A stretch of DNA of 64,000 bases, from assembly GCA_035235625.1 (NCBI GenBank), contig CP141142.1, positions 46,727,644 to 46,791,643 of the forward strand, given 5' to 3'. A program made the position numbers and the translations under genes. Position 1 is the stretch's first letter, and the number at the start of each line of letters is the position of its first letter. Under the pieces are notes generated by a model. It saw only the letters and a list, made by a program, of their open reading frames with translations. It was not told where the DNA came from and did not search any database. This document shows positions 13,800 through 26,399 of the stretch, one piece after another. Source of the stretch: Saururus chinensis (taxonomy: Eukaryota > Streptophyta > Magnoliopsida > Piperales > Saururaceae).

Positions 13800-14136
13800 T
13801 AGGGATGTCACTCAGGTCGGGTATATGATAAAATCTAACCCAACCCGACCCTAATAGGTTAGGTTTAGTTTCTAAATTTTTCGAATAGCTATTTGGGTTG
13901 GGTTCAGGTTTTAGGTAATTCAACCCGACCCAACTTGAATAAAATTATAAATATAAAATTTTAATTTTTTATATATATGTTAATACTATTTTTTTAAATA
14001 ATTTTAAAAATATATTTTATTCTAAACAGGTCAAATGGGTCGGGTTCGGGTTGGGTTCGGGTTGTAGTTTCTTTTAAGTGATATCAAGTTAGTGTTTTAT
14101 AAAACTTGATTCAAACTTGACCCGACAACAACACTA
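13800..14136. mobile_element. hAT-type MITE
   Basis: About 337 bp with ends TAGGGATGTCA and, as reverse complement, TAGTGTTGTTGTCGGGTCA. Internal repeats of the GGGTCGGGTTCGGGTTGGG kind sit near both termini. It is flanked by GTTAAAAC (13792-13799) and GTTAAAGC (14137-14144), a 7-of-8 match to an 8-bp hAT target duplication. It lies about 550 bp upstream of the acyltransferase start codon. Confidence 0.7.
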
Positions 14137-14548
14137 GTTAAAGCACGTACAGAGAAGAATGATAGAAGAGCATAAGAGGTAAAAAGAGATTAAATAAATA
14201 CCTTTTTAGGTATAAAAAATAGACAGTAAATTTTAATAGATACAGTTGAGATAAGTAAGAAATGGGAGATAGATAAGTTTAACGGGTCCAAATAGCGACA
14301 TTCATCCGAAAAAGTCGAAGTGCATGTTCTGGTTGAAGTCTAAGCGAGTACTTTTCTCTTTTGGCTGAAGGAAAAGAGGACTTGTCTTTTGATTCAATCC
14401 GTCCATTCCAACGGCTTAAAGTGGGTAACATCGGGTAGGAAACGGAAAGTAAACGAAGGTTCCAAAGCGTCTGTTTTTTAGTAACCAAGTTTCTAAAGTA
14501 TCTGATTCAACTGCGAATAAATCTGCAATCTGTCTTTTACACTTTTCC

Positions 14549-14556
14549 TATAAAAG
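14549..14556 (+). promoter_or_regulatory. Candidate TATA box of the WSD gene
   Basis: TATAAAAG lies 131 bp upstream of the ATG at 14687, a normal distance for a plant core promoter with a short leader. A (GA)n tract (about 14656-14678) lies in the presumed 5' UTR. Confidence 0.6.
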
Positions 14557-14686
14557 ACTCCTCTTCCTGGCTTTGCCCGGCAACCTCTCTGTCTCTGACT
14601 TTTTAAGCTGCAGGCCCCGGCAACACCCCGACTCCTGGGAGCTGGTTATACAGATTTGAGAGAGAGAGAGAGAGAGAGTGTGTGAG

Positions 14687-17600
14687 ATGGGGAGAGGGGA
14701 GGAAGAAGAAGAGCCAGTGACACCAGCAGGGAGGTTCTTCCTCCAGCCACAGGTGCAGAACATTATTCATTGCGTAGTGGGTCTCGGGTTGCCCATCGAC
14801 ATTAAAGCCACCAAAGCAGCTGTGAAAGGCACCCTCTTGCTGCACCCCAGGTTCTGCAGTCTCCTGGTAAACTTCAACTGTTTCTCTCTCTCTTTCTCTT
14901 CATTAGTGCCCAGAAACTCTAGGCTGCTCGTTTGATCGTTTGCCTTTCCGGCGCTTATGTTTGAGCTTGCAAACATTAGTTCTGGTTCTACTTCTTTATC
15001 AGATCCTTTATTTCTCCTTCAGAGACTGAACAAAATCACGGAAGTGTCCAAAATTTTTAGTTCATGGTTTTTTTTTTCTATTTCACAAGCTTCCACTCTA
15101 CTGGCAGCTGCCGCTCCGCTCCCTGATCATTGTCTAATCTCCGGGGATCCTAAATCCGTCTGTGATGAAGAGATTTTCAGTCAAAAAAAAAAGCAATGAA
15201 CTTTTATTCCGCATCAACTTTTGCAGGTCAGAGACAGGCTGGGGAGGGAGAGGTGGAAGAAGACGGAGGTGGACTTAGACAAGCACTTCGTCTTCCCCAG
15301 CTTCGACTCAGATGACTCGTCCCAACCCGGCGTCCCGGACGACGAGGAGTTCGTGAACCGGTACCTGGCAGATCTCGCAGTCTCGACGCCGCTGGACGAG
15401 TCGAAGCCCCTGTGGGAGATCCACGTGTTGCAATCCCGCCAGATGTGCGTGCTTCGTCTCCACCACGCCCTGGGCGACGGTATCTCCCTCATGTCCCTCT
15501 TCCTGGCCTGCTGCCACCGGGCCGGCGACCCGGAATCCCGGGCGACCGTCCCCCGGCCCAAGCCAGCCCCGCCGAGGCCCCTGGGGGAGAGGTTGTGGAG
15601 GGTAGTGGCGATGGTGTGGCTGAGCCTGGTCTACGTGGTGGAGTTTGTGCTGAAGAGTCTGTGGGTGAAGGACGAGAAGACGGGAATCAGCGGTGGGACT
15701 GGGGTGGAGCTCTGGCCTAGGAAGGTGGCCACTGCCAGCTTTAGCCTGGAGGACATGAAACTGGTCAAAAACGCCGTTGACGGGGTATAGAACTTTGATA
15801 AACTAGATATTATTCTATACTTTGGTTATTCATCTAATTTTAGAAGTGTCATATAATAGATTGATTCACAATCTCAATCCATGCCCTAGTTGGCTTATGC
15901 TGTACTAGAAGAGTCAAAATTTACAATCAAGTCATCATGAAGGGTTGTGATCAGCTTCAATTTTGATGTTGAAATTGCCATCAGAGCTGATGGCAGGAAA
16001 CTGTTATGATTCCTTAATTCTACAATGCATTTTTTCATATTCTAATCCTTCATTATGTGTAAGTCTAGTAATTAATTCCTTTTGAGGCAAGACTTAATGG
16101 TGGATGCTGTATTGATGTTAACAGACGATTAATGATGTTCTCCTTGGGATCATAGCGTCTGGCCTTTGGAAATACCTGGAGTTGCAATCACCCAGGAGTG
16201 AGTCTTCTTCACATGACAGTTTTTAATATCTCAATATTTGTCTAGATTTATCACCTTTTTTTGTTGTTTCGATTTACAGAATCATCAAAACCATTGAAAA
16301 TCACTGGGTTAGCATTGGTCAATACAAGAGTTCGACCAGGATTGCAGGTTCTGCTAACTCTTATGTTTTACTTCGCTTTTGAATTGTAGTTTAAAATGGA
16401 TAGAGTAGAGAATAGACAGGGGGAGACCAAATTGAAAATTTTCAAATATTGCTGATTGGAATAGTGCTCCAATAGGGAAAATGAGCTCATCATTGTGATT
16501 AAAGGCTACAAAAAAAGCAACTAATAGAGTTAAGTAACATCTGTATTAGTACCTTGTTAAGACCAACTTTACAGACCTTTATGATCTCTGACCAGCTTTG
16601 TAAAGTGACTTGGACTTTCCATCCAGAAGCTCCTTGCCAATTATCTGCAATAATATAAGTTCTAATTCAGCCATTTATTTTCTTCTCTAAGAATTGTAAA
16701 GTTTGACTTCTAAGGAATATTTTGATGTTAGTACTAGATGCTAATGTTAACATGCTTGGTGTAGGATTTATCAGAGATGTTGAAAAATGGGTCACAATCA
16801 AGGTGGGGTAATCAAATGGGTTATGTTGCTCTTCCTGTTTATCTATGTCCCAAAGATGCAGATGACCCTTTAGCATACGTGAGGAGAGCTAAAATCATGT
16901 TGGACCGTAAAAAGCTTTCCCTGGAGGCACACTTCTCTTACAAGATGGGGGCCTTGGTCATGGCTTTATTGGGACCAAAGGTATTACATCCCTCTCACAC
17001 TTTTTCTCTTTCTGATAGTCATAAAAAAAATCTTTCTGATAGCACACCTGCACTCGGAGACATCAATTCACATATGTGCATGTATGCGCCTCACATAAGC
17101 AGTAAAAGTAACATACAGGCAAAGTGTACTTGCAAAGAATAAGAGGACTCTGCTTGTGCATTTACTGACTAATGCTGGATATAGTAGATGAAAGGATGGT
17201 ATTTGCTTGGATTGGTTGAATCCAATGCCAATATTGTGCTTTAGTGATTTACCTGAGTTTAGTTCTATACAAGGGGTTTTGGAGTGCAGGAATGTTTTGA
17301 AAGTTCTGCTCGTTAAATGCTTATTTGATGTTGACTATGATAAGTTGGATGTAGCAGAAGATGGAAGGGGAAGGACAGGGTTGAGTGATTGGAAAAGTTG
17401 AGTGGAGACTGGAGACAGAGTTGGAGTTGGGGATAGGGGTGTTGAGGAACACAAATTTACTTCAAATCTTGTCAATGAATATTGTTTGGCCATGAGGTTT
17501 TGTTCTTCACAAAATGACCATATGGTGTCCGTTTGAGATAATTTGACAAAGAATTTACATCTGATGCAGACATTTAAGATTTCCTGATAGTGGTGGAACC

Positions 17601-20414
17601 TATTTTCTGCTCCTAATGTTGACTGAGATAGCTTTTGCTCCCTCCGACCACCCTCATATACTCTTGTAGTTTCCTTCTTTTGGTGTCCCATTTTATTTGG
17701 CAAGTATAGACCACAAGGCACTACAACTTTTTAGCTTGCCCCCAATACCCTTGTCATAATGAAGGCCTGAAAATTAGAGTAGATTGAAGGAGCCACTTAG
17801 TATGAGTATGTTTGGAATATATCATTAGTGGGGAATTGACTCCATTAATTGTGTTTCCTTAATATTTGTTTTTATCAAATATGAGTGCCAATATTGGATG
17901 GAGGGAGTAAATAATACAATTGGGTATGTCTATAAGTCTATTCTTACCCTAATAATTCTAAGCATAACTTAGATTCGCCCCTAAAAGTCACTACCCGCTC
18001 CTAGTGTTATGTTCAGCGGCAGTTTTTGGGTTGAAAGCAGGGGTATAAACAGCTATACCCAATACAATTTGGCAGATCAAAAATAAAAACAAATAATTAC
18101 AATTGGGACTCACAATCTAGACAGGCTCAGATGAAGACAACGATGACTTTTTTGTTATTTTACTAACATGTAAAGCAAATGCTAAATCCAACCTTGACAG
18201 CCAATTAAATCCATTTACCTGTATAATCTCCTCTGTAAGCCTGCATGAAGAGTCCCAAAGTATTGAAGGGAGGGCGTCACTTTGTGGTCCATTAATGTAT
18301 CTAAAAGAGGACTGTCACATGTTGCTCTCAACCTGGATGTTTGTGCAAACATCATCCGTATAAAGGAAATGATTCTGTTTCATCCTTCGAACAGGTAGTA
18401 TAATTCATCAGTTAATAAAGTGGCCCAAGTCATTACTTCCATGCGGATCCATGTCTCCCATATTGGCTGTGTGATTGGTGTATATTAGGAGCAGTAATAG
18501 TACGAATTGAATTTTATCCAATATGAAAGAAGAGAGCCTGACGAGGGAGGTGGCCAAAGGGTTTATTCTCAAAGGAAGAAAACCAGAAAATCAGCATTAT
18601 GCTTGTCTTTGGATCTGTGAATATGTGCAAAGGTTATCAAATCTCTTGTAGATTGATCAGTACTTATGGATGCCTAGTTGGTGCGACTACAGGGCCAGGG
18701 GGATTGGGGGTTGCCTAAACTTTTTGCAGTCAGGCAACAGTCTAAGAGATTCAAACATTGGAAATTGCGGGTTCAGATTGGCTGTGAGGCCCTCACACCA
18801 AATCTGGTGTGAGTCACCAGTCAGCCAATGCCAGCTGGGAAAATGCGCGAGAATCCAGACCAGATTCTCGGTGTTTTCCCAGCCGTAGCCGGCTGATTGG
18901 CAACGTACACTGGATTTGGTGTGAGGAGCTCACAGCTGATCCGAACCAAGAAATTGCAGTGGCTGTCAATGAGATTATAGTACAGGGTTCAAACAAGCTC
19001 AACTTGTTTTGAGTTAAGCTCAATTCTCTCACTGCGATGAGCCCTTTGCTACCAAGCTCCACTAGCATATGATGAGTACTTCTCTTTGAACAATCTCGAT
19101 TTGGCTCGGGTAGGATCAGGCATGTTTCAATTATAATATGGAAACACAAGCATTTATCACTATTTTTGCTGGGTGGTAATAATAAGCTAATGGTTTCATT
19201 GATTGTTTACAGTATTTAAAGTTAGGAGTGAGATCCATCCAGCTAAGCTTTGCCACTTTGCTGATATTGCTGACGCAACCAATTTATCTTGATGATAAAA
19301 ACTGACATCAGGCCAGCAGTTTTAATCCCCTCCTCCGGTAAAATTTTGTAGCGCATAAGTGGGAACAAATCGACATTGAGATCAAGCCTAGCAGTTTTGA
19401 TCTCCCTTCTCACTGGGACCAAGATGGTTCTCAAGGCTGAGCCAAATATCGGATGCCAAGATGCGTGCAAGATATTAATTATTCTTATGGGTTGATAAGA
19501 TCTAGAAGTGACTGTTAGGTCATATACATTCTTTTGAAGGAAAAGTGAACATCTTCATGCATCACGGTATGTGTGATAGGAAGTCTTTGGTTCAGTTCCT
19601 GGCAGAGATACGATTCCTCATTATGTACCCTTTATGGTTGTGCATCCTTGAGCCTATGGAAGCCAAGCCTTCACGAGCAAGGAAGTGTTGATATGCGTAG
19701 TTCCCTATCAGCTTAAGCTTCTAGGAGAATTGGTTTATTAATAGATAGTATAAATGAGTCCTGATTTTTCCATGCATAGGATGTGTTAAGTCTTTGGACT
19801 ACCACCGTTTTATCATTGGCTAGTGTGTGTCTCTTTAATAGCATGTCTTATAGCAGTTTCCAGGTTGATGTTAGTAATAAATATTCGATTTCTTTTAATC
19901 GAACTATGTCAAAGAAAGTAGGTAACAAATGTGTGACTGGGCAGTTACTACTGGATACTATGCAACCATAATGATTATCTTTTCTTATGGAATTTTTCCC
20001 TTGCAGATTGCAACTGATATCAATTACAGGATTATTGCCAACACTACATTCACAATATCAAATGTATATGGCCCACAAGAGGAGATCATGTTTGCTGGAA
20101 ACCCAATCAAGTTTCTACGTGCCACCTCTACGAGTATAGCTCATGTAATAACCCTTGCACTCCCTCTACCAAAGTACTTGTTGAAAATGAAGAAAGCTGA
20201 ACACCATTGTTTGACTTTGTGCGTGCAGGCCATTACGATGCACATGGTTAGTTACATGGGCAAGGCAGAAATGCAGATCCTGGTAGCCAAGGATATCATT
20301 CATGATCCTAAACTTCTCGCGAAATGTTTTCATGGCTCACTACTGGAAATGAAGCAAGCTGCTCTCGCACTTATGGAAGACAGAAGAGATGTTATTACAA
20401 AATCTTCTAAATAG
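14687..20414 (+). CDS. WSD-type wax ester synthase/diacylglycerol acyltransferase, 7 exons
   Basis: Proposed exons: 14687-14866, 15227-15784, 16125-16197, 16280-16347, 16765-16980, 20007-20144 and 20229-20414. All junctions are GT..AG and the phases agree, giving 472 aa, close to the 480-500 aa usual for plant WSD proteins. The acyltransferase motif HHALGDG is intact at residues 139-145; its second His is the presumed catalytic base for acyl-CoA transfer to fatty alcohol or diacylglycerol. PLWEIHV (121-127) and NDVL (249-252) are further family landmarks. A hydrophobic segment (about 186-206) would anchor the enzyme in the ER membrane. The C-terminal DUF1298-like part starts near NTTFTISNVYGP in exon 6. 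The product would act in cuticular wax or storage lipid synthesis. Intron 5 is about 3 kb and repeat-rich. The start is the ATG at 14687; a GTG just upstream is in frame but is not a plausible plant start. Which WSD paralogue this is cannot be told from sequence alone. Confidence 0.9.
18786..18932. repeat. Foldback (hairpin) element in WSD intron 5
   Basis: Arms CCTCACACCAAATC and GATTTGGTGTGAGG lie at the outside. Inside them are paired blocks: TCAGCCAATG with its near complement, AGCTGGGAAAA with TTTTCCCAGCC, and GAGAATC with GATTCTC around a short loop. The element spans about 145 bp within the intron. No target duplication was confirmed. Confidence 0.6.
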
Positions 20415-22598
20415 AATGCTGCCTATGCGAAGAATGGCCGTGCCAAATTTTCTTTCGGTAGTTATTTAGTAACAGGCACAGTTGGATCCTTAGAGCGTTG
20501 CCTGAAATTGTTCTGTACTCTTGGAACATTACCATCAACCATTAATCACGCCACATCCTGTATGACAAATAGGATAAAACAAATTATTCAATGTGGCGAT
20601 CTTCGTTGTCCTTTGTAAGTCCCGTTTCAGAAGTAAAAAAATTTATAGCTGTTTTATCGATTGATTGGTTTCGGGATATGAACAGTCCTTTTATCAATTG
20701 ATCGATCAATTTAGGAAATAATTGATTGATTGGTTTACAATACAAAATGACATGAACAGTCTTTTTATTGATTGATCTATTGATCACTCTTCAAGGCGAT
20801 TGATCAGTCAAACAATTATTTCAAATGAATTCAGTTTAATTCCGGTTATGAATGAAGGGTTACATCCTTTTCCAAGAAGAACCATATTCTTCTTGTAATT
20901 TTCATTAAATTGCCTTGATTTCTCTTTCTTGTAGAAGAAAAAATAAGGTTTTATTTTCAAGTAGAGGGAACACAATTAGGCATAAATGTTTCCAACGAAA
21001 CTTGAACCCCAAGACCTCCTATAACCTAAAGTTTTGATACCATGTAAAATAACCAAGTTTCCTAACAACTTAAGCCATTAAGAATGAGAAATTTTATTTA
21101 TATCTTTTATAGTCTAACAAGCTTGATTACACACCAAAAATAATATTAGTGGGGGCAAATATTATTTTTAGGAAAGTAAAAATATGCCTTGAAGCAAAGT
21201 GTATTGTAATGTATTTTTTACAACGAATTCTAAGATTTGAAGTCTTTTATACAAAGAATTGATCAAGCACTTCAGCTGCAGTATATAAGTGAGACTTATT
21301 TAAAGATTGGAGCATTCCTACGTTCGATGCAAGTCACAAGGTACAAAATTTTATACCACCAACCACACCCATTATCTGCATCAATAGCAATATATTCAGT
21401 GGCCATACGCGAAGACCAAACCAGAAATATGAATATTATGATCTACTGGTGGGAAGAAAGCATCACTAAAATGTTCATGGAATAAGTTGTTGCACACGGC
21501 TTGCCGCAGCATAGGAGTGAAAGCAAATTGAAATTGAGATGAAGGTTTGCCGCTTTGATCTCTCTTGCGTTGGGACCAGTATGTTCTATTCAAGGCCGAG
21601 CCAAACGTAGTACTCTCACAGGTTGTTAATTGATGTAGATGTGAGGTTGCTAATTTGCAATTTGCAAGAAAAGAAAGATACGCATAGTATTGTCAGCTAA
21701 AAAGGTTTATATTTTTGACAAAGACTGTGACAAGTTGGCAAAAGATATGTACTTCATACATTGCAATTTGCAAACGCATCATGAAGTCCGAGCGGGGGGT
21801 CCTTGATTCAATTGGAGGTAAAGTCCTCATCATGAATTCGTTATGTGTTTTTTTTTTGGAATAAAGCAGCACTCCTGAGTCCTGAAACAACAACCTGGGA
21901 AAAACATTACCAACAATCTGCCTCAACGGGCATAACAATGAAGTCCAGGAAGTCAGGCACCCAGATCCTATCTATCGGGGAGAATCTTGTTTTGCCCCTG
22001 CGAATATGCAAAAACAAAAAACACCTGATTAAAAGTGTTGAAGGCAGGCTCTAGGATTCCGACATAAAGGATCCACCGAAGCTGAGAGCACTAAGCCTTC
22101 TCTCCATGCCGAGATAACATTTAAGGAAAAAACTAGCTAAAGCACAAAGATCACATTAGTGAGTCCAAGCTTGCACACAAAATCAATAGCGTTTACACTA
22201 GCAAGAGCCTCAGCTTCATATGCCTCTTGGAGCCAAATTTCCATGACACTCTTAGACCATCCCCATCTTGTCTCCACTATATATGCCAATACCCATGCAG
22301 GGAAAATCAGAAAAAAATGGCAACATCAGAATTAACATCAATACCCATGCATAACAAAAATATGTGGAATACTTCTATAGGGGAATCTGGCTAGTGACAA
22401 TGTGTTGCAATATGAGGAACCTTTGATGGACTATTTCGATGATGACTATAACAAAGAAAACATTAATGGGGTAATGTGATAAATCTATAGTGGTATTACT
22501 TATTTCAATACTTGGTATATATTGTTATTAGATTTCAGCCTTTTCTTTTGAATAAATAAAAGCAAGCATATTAAATAAATTCTTGTCACAATATGTAT
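20415..22598. other. 3' flank of WSD, degraded repeats
   Basis: No further gene is supported. At 20655-20790 a 'gattgattggttt..atgaacagtc' block is repeated about twice. The block 21430-21620 resembles part of WSD intron 5 (19280-19470), sharing wording such as 'gatctc.ctt' and 'ggccgagccaaa', so a dispersed repeat has copies in both places. Frames at 21237-21485 and 19929 onward outside the exons show no domain. Confidence 0.45.
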
Positions 22599-22702
22599 TA
22601 CTTCCAAGTGCACTTTGCTTGGCTCGGGATAGACCGACCGGGGAAGCACACTCTGCTAAGCTTGGGGTTAGACCGACCTGGGTCAATGTCGGGGGCGTGA
22701 CA
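22599..22702 (+). mobile_element. 3' terminal scrap of an LTR
   Basis: Two tandem copies of a 'gcttggctcgggatagaccgacc'-like block precede an end reading GGGGGCGTGACA. That terminus resembles the ends of the solo LTRs in this window. Most of the element is missing. Confidence 0.4.
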
Positions 22703-23874
22703 ATCTATCATGATAATCGACTTCCTTGACTCCCAAGTACCTTGTAAGGACCTCCCTCAATCCCTCTTTTGTACTTTTACTAAAGTACTCCTAGTTTAAA
22801 CACTGGTAAGATGTTTCCTCATATATAGACCCTTAGAATTTATTGGATTTCTACACTATCCCTTTTGAACCACAGGATGTTGTAGCAAAGAAGATGTGAG
22901 ACACTTTGGGTCTATTCCTAGCAGCCGTAGCCCCCTTTAAGATCTTCTGTTCATCTCAGCTTCCCTGATCAGTGATGATAGTCTCTCAGCAAAATAAATA
23001 TATAGGGGGACAATGGATTGTCTTGTGGCAGACCCTTCCCTAGTTGGCTGGCATTAATTGCCCATAGGTTTTACATATATCAATACTGATTTTCTACCAT
23101 TATAAAATACATCATAATCTTTGTAACCCACCTTCCATCAAACCCCAATCTAATCATTATGGCCTTGATAAAGCTCCATTCTACCTTATTATAAATTCAT
23201 ATGGAATAATTCTATTTGAATCCTAATTTTTTCCTCCGTCTCCAATCTAGATAAAATATTCTTTTTTTTTTACTTAAGTTCTTATATTTCATCGTCATTT
23301 TGCTCTTACTTCCCTCAAATATATGAAGCCATCCCTTTCTCTTTTGCCAACGGCTTTGGCAGTGACTCTGGAAACAGTGACCTTTTCTCCTCTCCTATTC
23401 TTTTTCTTAATTTTTTTAGACACAGCTAGGCTCTAATGAGCACAGGCCAGGCCTTGTCCCTTTAGGCGTGGCCAGATACCAGGTCCTCTGTGGCTAGATC
23501 CTCAGAGCGGACGGCTGGGCTTTAGCTATGCTGATCAGAGCTTTCCCAAGGCCACCGAGGCCAAATTTGGCATCGGCTTTGGCCTGACTCTAGCCGATAA
23601 GGAAGGAGATGAGACCGTCCACTAGTGGCCATGACGGTGCTGGCCGGAGCTAGAAAAAAAAGGGAAGGAAAAGATAGGGTAAAAAAATAATATTTTTAAG
23701 TGTAGGGGATAAATAAGATATTTTAAAAAATAGTATTAGGGTAAAGAAGAAATGAGGGACACATAGAAAAAACTGGGTCTAATAGCCACATTCATTTATA
23801 TAATGTGCTCATATTTAGTTTCAAGCCATATAACATTTAGCTCCCCTTCCCCTTGTCTTCTATCTCTTGGTAGG
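22703..23874. other. Intergenic, no gene seen
   Basis: AT-rich sequence, with a GC-rich patch at about 23400-23650 that may be a decayed element. It holds no recognisable coding frame. Confidence 0.4.
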
Positions 23875-24599
23875 AAGCTCTATAAGAAAATGGGGTATTA
23901 GCAAAAGCGTCGCTAATACTTGTAAAAGCGTCGCTAAAGGTTATTTGCGACGCTTATTTACCGTCGCAATAAGCGTCGCAAATAAACCAGTCGCTACTAC
24001 TTACTAACGACAAAAAGAAAGAAATGTCGCTAATAGTACCTTTAGCAACGCTTTTGTAAACCGTCGCTAATAGTACCTTTAGCGACACTTTTGTAAACTG
24101 TCGCTAAAATATGTATTCACAACGCTATAAAATAGTCGCTAATGTTTGTATTAGCGACGGTTTGAATTAGCGTCGCCAATACTGTTTGTATTAGCGACGT
24201 TCAATTAATTTTTTTATAAATATTTACAATAGCGACACTTTATAAAAGCGTCGCTAATATAATTTTTAGTGACCGTTTGGGAGCGTAGCTATTAAATAAA
24301 ATGAAAATAAAACAATAGCAACACTCTACAAGCGTCACTAATAGAACTTTTAGCGACAATTTGGTAGCGTCGCTATTGAATAATAGAACAATAGCGACGC
24401 TTTCAAAGCGTCGTTAATAGAATTTTTAGAGACATTTTAAGAGCATCGCAATTAAATAATAAGAACAATATTGAATGTCGCAAATTAATAAAATGTTAAA
24501 TAGAAATAAAGATTTCTTTTTTCATTTCTAATTATATCCATACAATCATATCTTGAATACAATTATCTTTGCTTACAATACGAATTGAAAAAAGGATTA

Positions 24600-25490
24600 T
24601 AAAATGTAGGTTCGAATGATTCTTCTATTGCATTCGACTTCTTATAGAATTCTTAAAGTCGGATCTATCATAGAACATCCTGCCAGACCCTAACACAAGT
24701 ACACAAAAAAATTGTATCAGCCAAAAATGTAAAGCAAAATCTTCTATTTAAATTAGCTCACATATAAAATTGACAGAGAGCAGGGTAGTCACCCTTTTGC
24801 TAGCCTACCACGCAAAGTCAAAATTACTAACTGACAGTATAAAAAAGACTTCAAAATAGATATTAAGACATAAGATGCAGAAGGTCAAGACACTTCTTTG
24901 TAAAATTATCTTCTTGCAGAAACATAAGGTCATAGTTTCTTTTAGAAAAATTAAAATAATATTTCAGTGTAGGTCATTTAAAATGCTTGCCTGCCTTCAT
25001 CACATTAACATTCGAAAGGCATTCCTGCTCGAAGAAAGGCTAACTTCAGCATACTGAAGCGATATATTCTAGCACCCAATCTTTGCTGGATGAACCATGA
25101 ACTCACCTTCTATCTGAATGAATTTGTGTAAGATGCTATGCTTTCACCAAATTTCTTGATGGATACAAACAGCAGTGCACCAGAATTTTCAGCCAAAACT
25201 AGGAAAGGATAGAATTTACATTCATTGTTCTATAACAAATCGCATGAAGTGTAATGATGAAGAGCCTCTAAAATTATATATGGAAGATTTGAATCCAGAA
25301 GAGGTCATCATAAGAAAAATGCAAATCATTTCATGATTGAGAATGAATGCTATACAAAGAATAAGCAAGTAGCTGAACAGGAAAAAATAGATCATCCAAA
25401 AATAGCCACAGAGATGAGGACATCAGGTGCAAAAAAATTATATAAATTCTGTGAAGAATGAGTTTCCAAAGTAAACATTGAATTAACTGC
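24600..25490 (-). pseudogene. Decayed 3' continuation of captured RINGv gene
   Basis: Read on the minus strand, the bases after the third exon look like an intron. They are followed near 25380-25440 by a block resembling the exon that normally encodes the first C-terminal transmembrane helix: it starts with a GATGTCCTCATC stretch, and a frameshifted stretch encodes a run of Y, F and L residues. The expected acceptor is TTTTGCAC instead of TTTTGCAG, and the frame is broken by a stop. The remaining membrane helices of the family are not recognisable, so capture or decay removed the C-terminal half. Confidence 0.5.
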
Positions 25491-26350
25491 CTAAATTACC
25501 ACACACCTGTAGCGAGAATTTTCCCTCTGTTGCGGCACACACACAATATTTTTGTTCTGTGTTTGGGGATTCTCTATTCTCAATAAAGTCACGGGTAGGT
25601 TTTGAACTTCTTGCTTGCAAACATCACAGGTCCGGTTCCCTTTGATACTAAACCACTTCACTGCACACTCCTGGTGTGCAAGTGCTAGTTCTCCTTTGCA
25701 ACTACACTCCATTTTAAGAGTCTCACCTCCTTCTCCTAGCTCCACAAGACAAATTCTACACACAGCATCTTCTTCAGGTATGTCTTCACCAGTCTCTTCA
25801 GCAACTTCTACAAATAATTAGAATTGGTATACTATTTACATTTGAACAACAACTAAATTCTCCAAAACCACATCTAGACCAATATATAAGAAGATACCAA
25901 TATCAGTCGCAGAGGCATCATCTGGTGGAGAGTTATCAACTCTTATGACTCGAGGAGTTACTGGAATAACCCGGATCAAGCCTCCAAAAGAATCCATCCG
26001 TCGTATGCTTCGATTCTTTACATTCAAAGGAACTGATAGCGAACGTGTCATATGACGCTTAGCTTCTTGTTTCTGTCAGAGAGTAAATCCAAATTGATAG
26101 ATTTGTAAATATATACCAACAAAAGCATATGTTAAGAACACAAATTCCCCTCGTACCCTTGTTTAACTGCAGCAGCCGGAATCTTCACGTAGCCGGCAGC
26201 GCCTACGGCCTCATCCTCTTCGACATTAGACTCCGCCCCGCCGTGGCGACCGTAGGATACAAATGACCAGATCAAGTATACAGTGGCAGAGGTCAGCAAG
26301 CCGTAGCCGACTCCCAGGAGCAAGGCCACGACGACGTAGAGAATATCCAT
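25491..26350 (-). CDS. Captured chimeric RING-CH (RINGv) E3 ligase-like gene in CACTA
   Basis: Three exons join in frame on the minus strand: 26350-26168, 26072-25898 and 25807-25491 (183+175+317 bp), giving 224 aa. Exon 1 encodes a hydrophobic N-terminus (about residues 3-31) ending GYVKIPAAA. Exon 2 encodes the [23 protein letters not shown] linker typical of plant RINGv proteins. Exon 3 encodes [14 protein letters not shown] and a complete C4HC3 RING-CH finger: C136, C139, C154, C156, H164, C167, C180, C183. That would bind an E2 and direct ubiquitin transfer. Family members normally continue into two or more transmembrane helices; this frame stops at RYRCVVI by reading through what is probably the old splice donor (CAG|GTGTGTGG). 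The exon 1 donor used here (GCA|GTTAAA) is chosen because it keeps phase; another GT eight bases downstream does not. Exon 1 is not a part of RINGv genes that I recognise. It lies inside a CACTA element, so it is a transduplicated copy; expression is unknown. Confidence 0.65.
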
Positions 26351-26399
26351 GGTCTGGTCGCGGAGTGAACCAAAACCGAAACTGCCGAAGAAATCGGGA

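Noticed and set aside
14678..14686. Upstream GTG start for the WSD protein
   Set aside because: Not an ATG. The ATG at 14687 gives the usual N-terminal length.
18670..19149. Frames of 67-111 codons in WSD intron 5
   Set aside because: They overlap the foldback hairpin and have no conserved domain.
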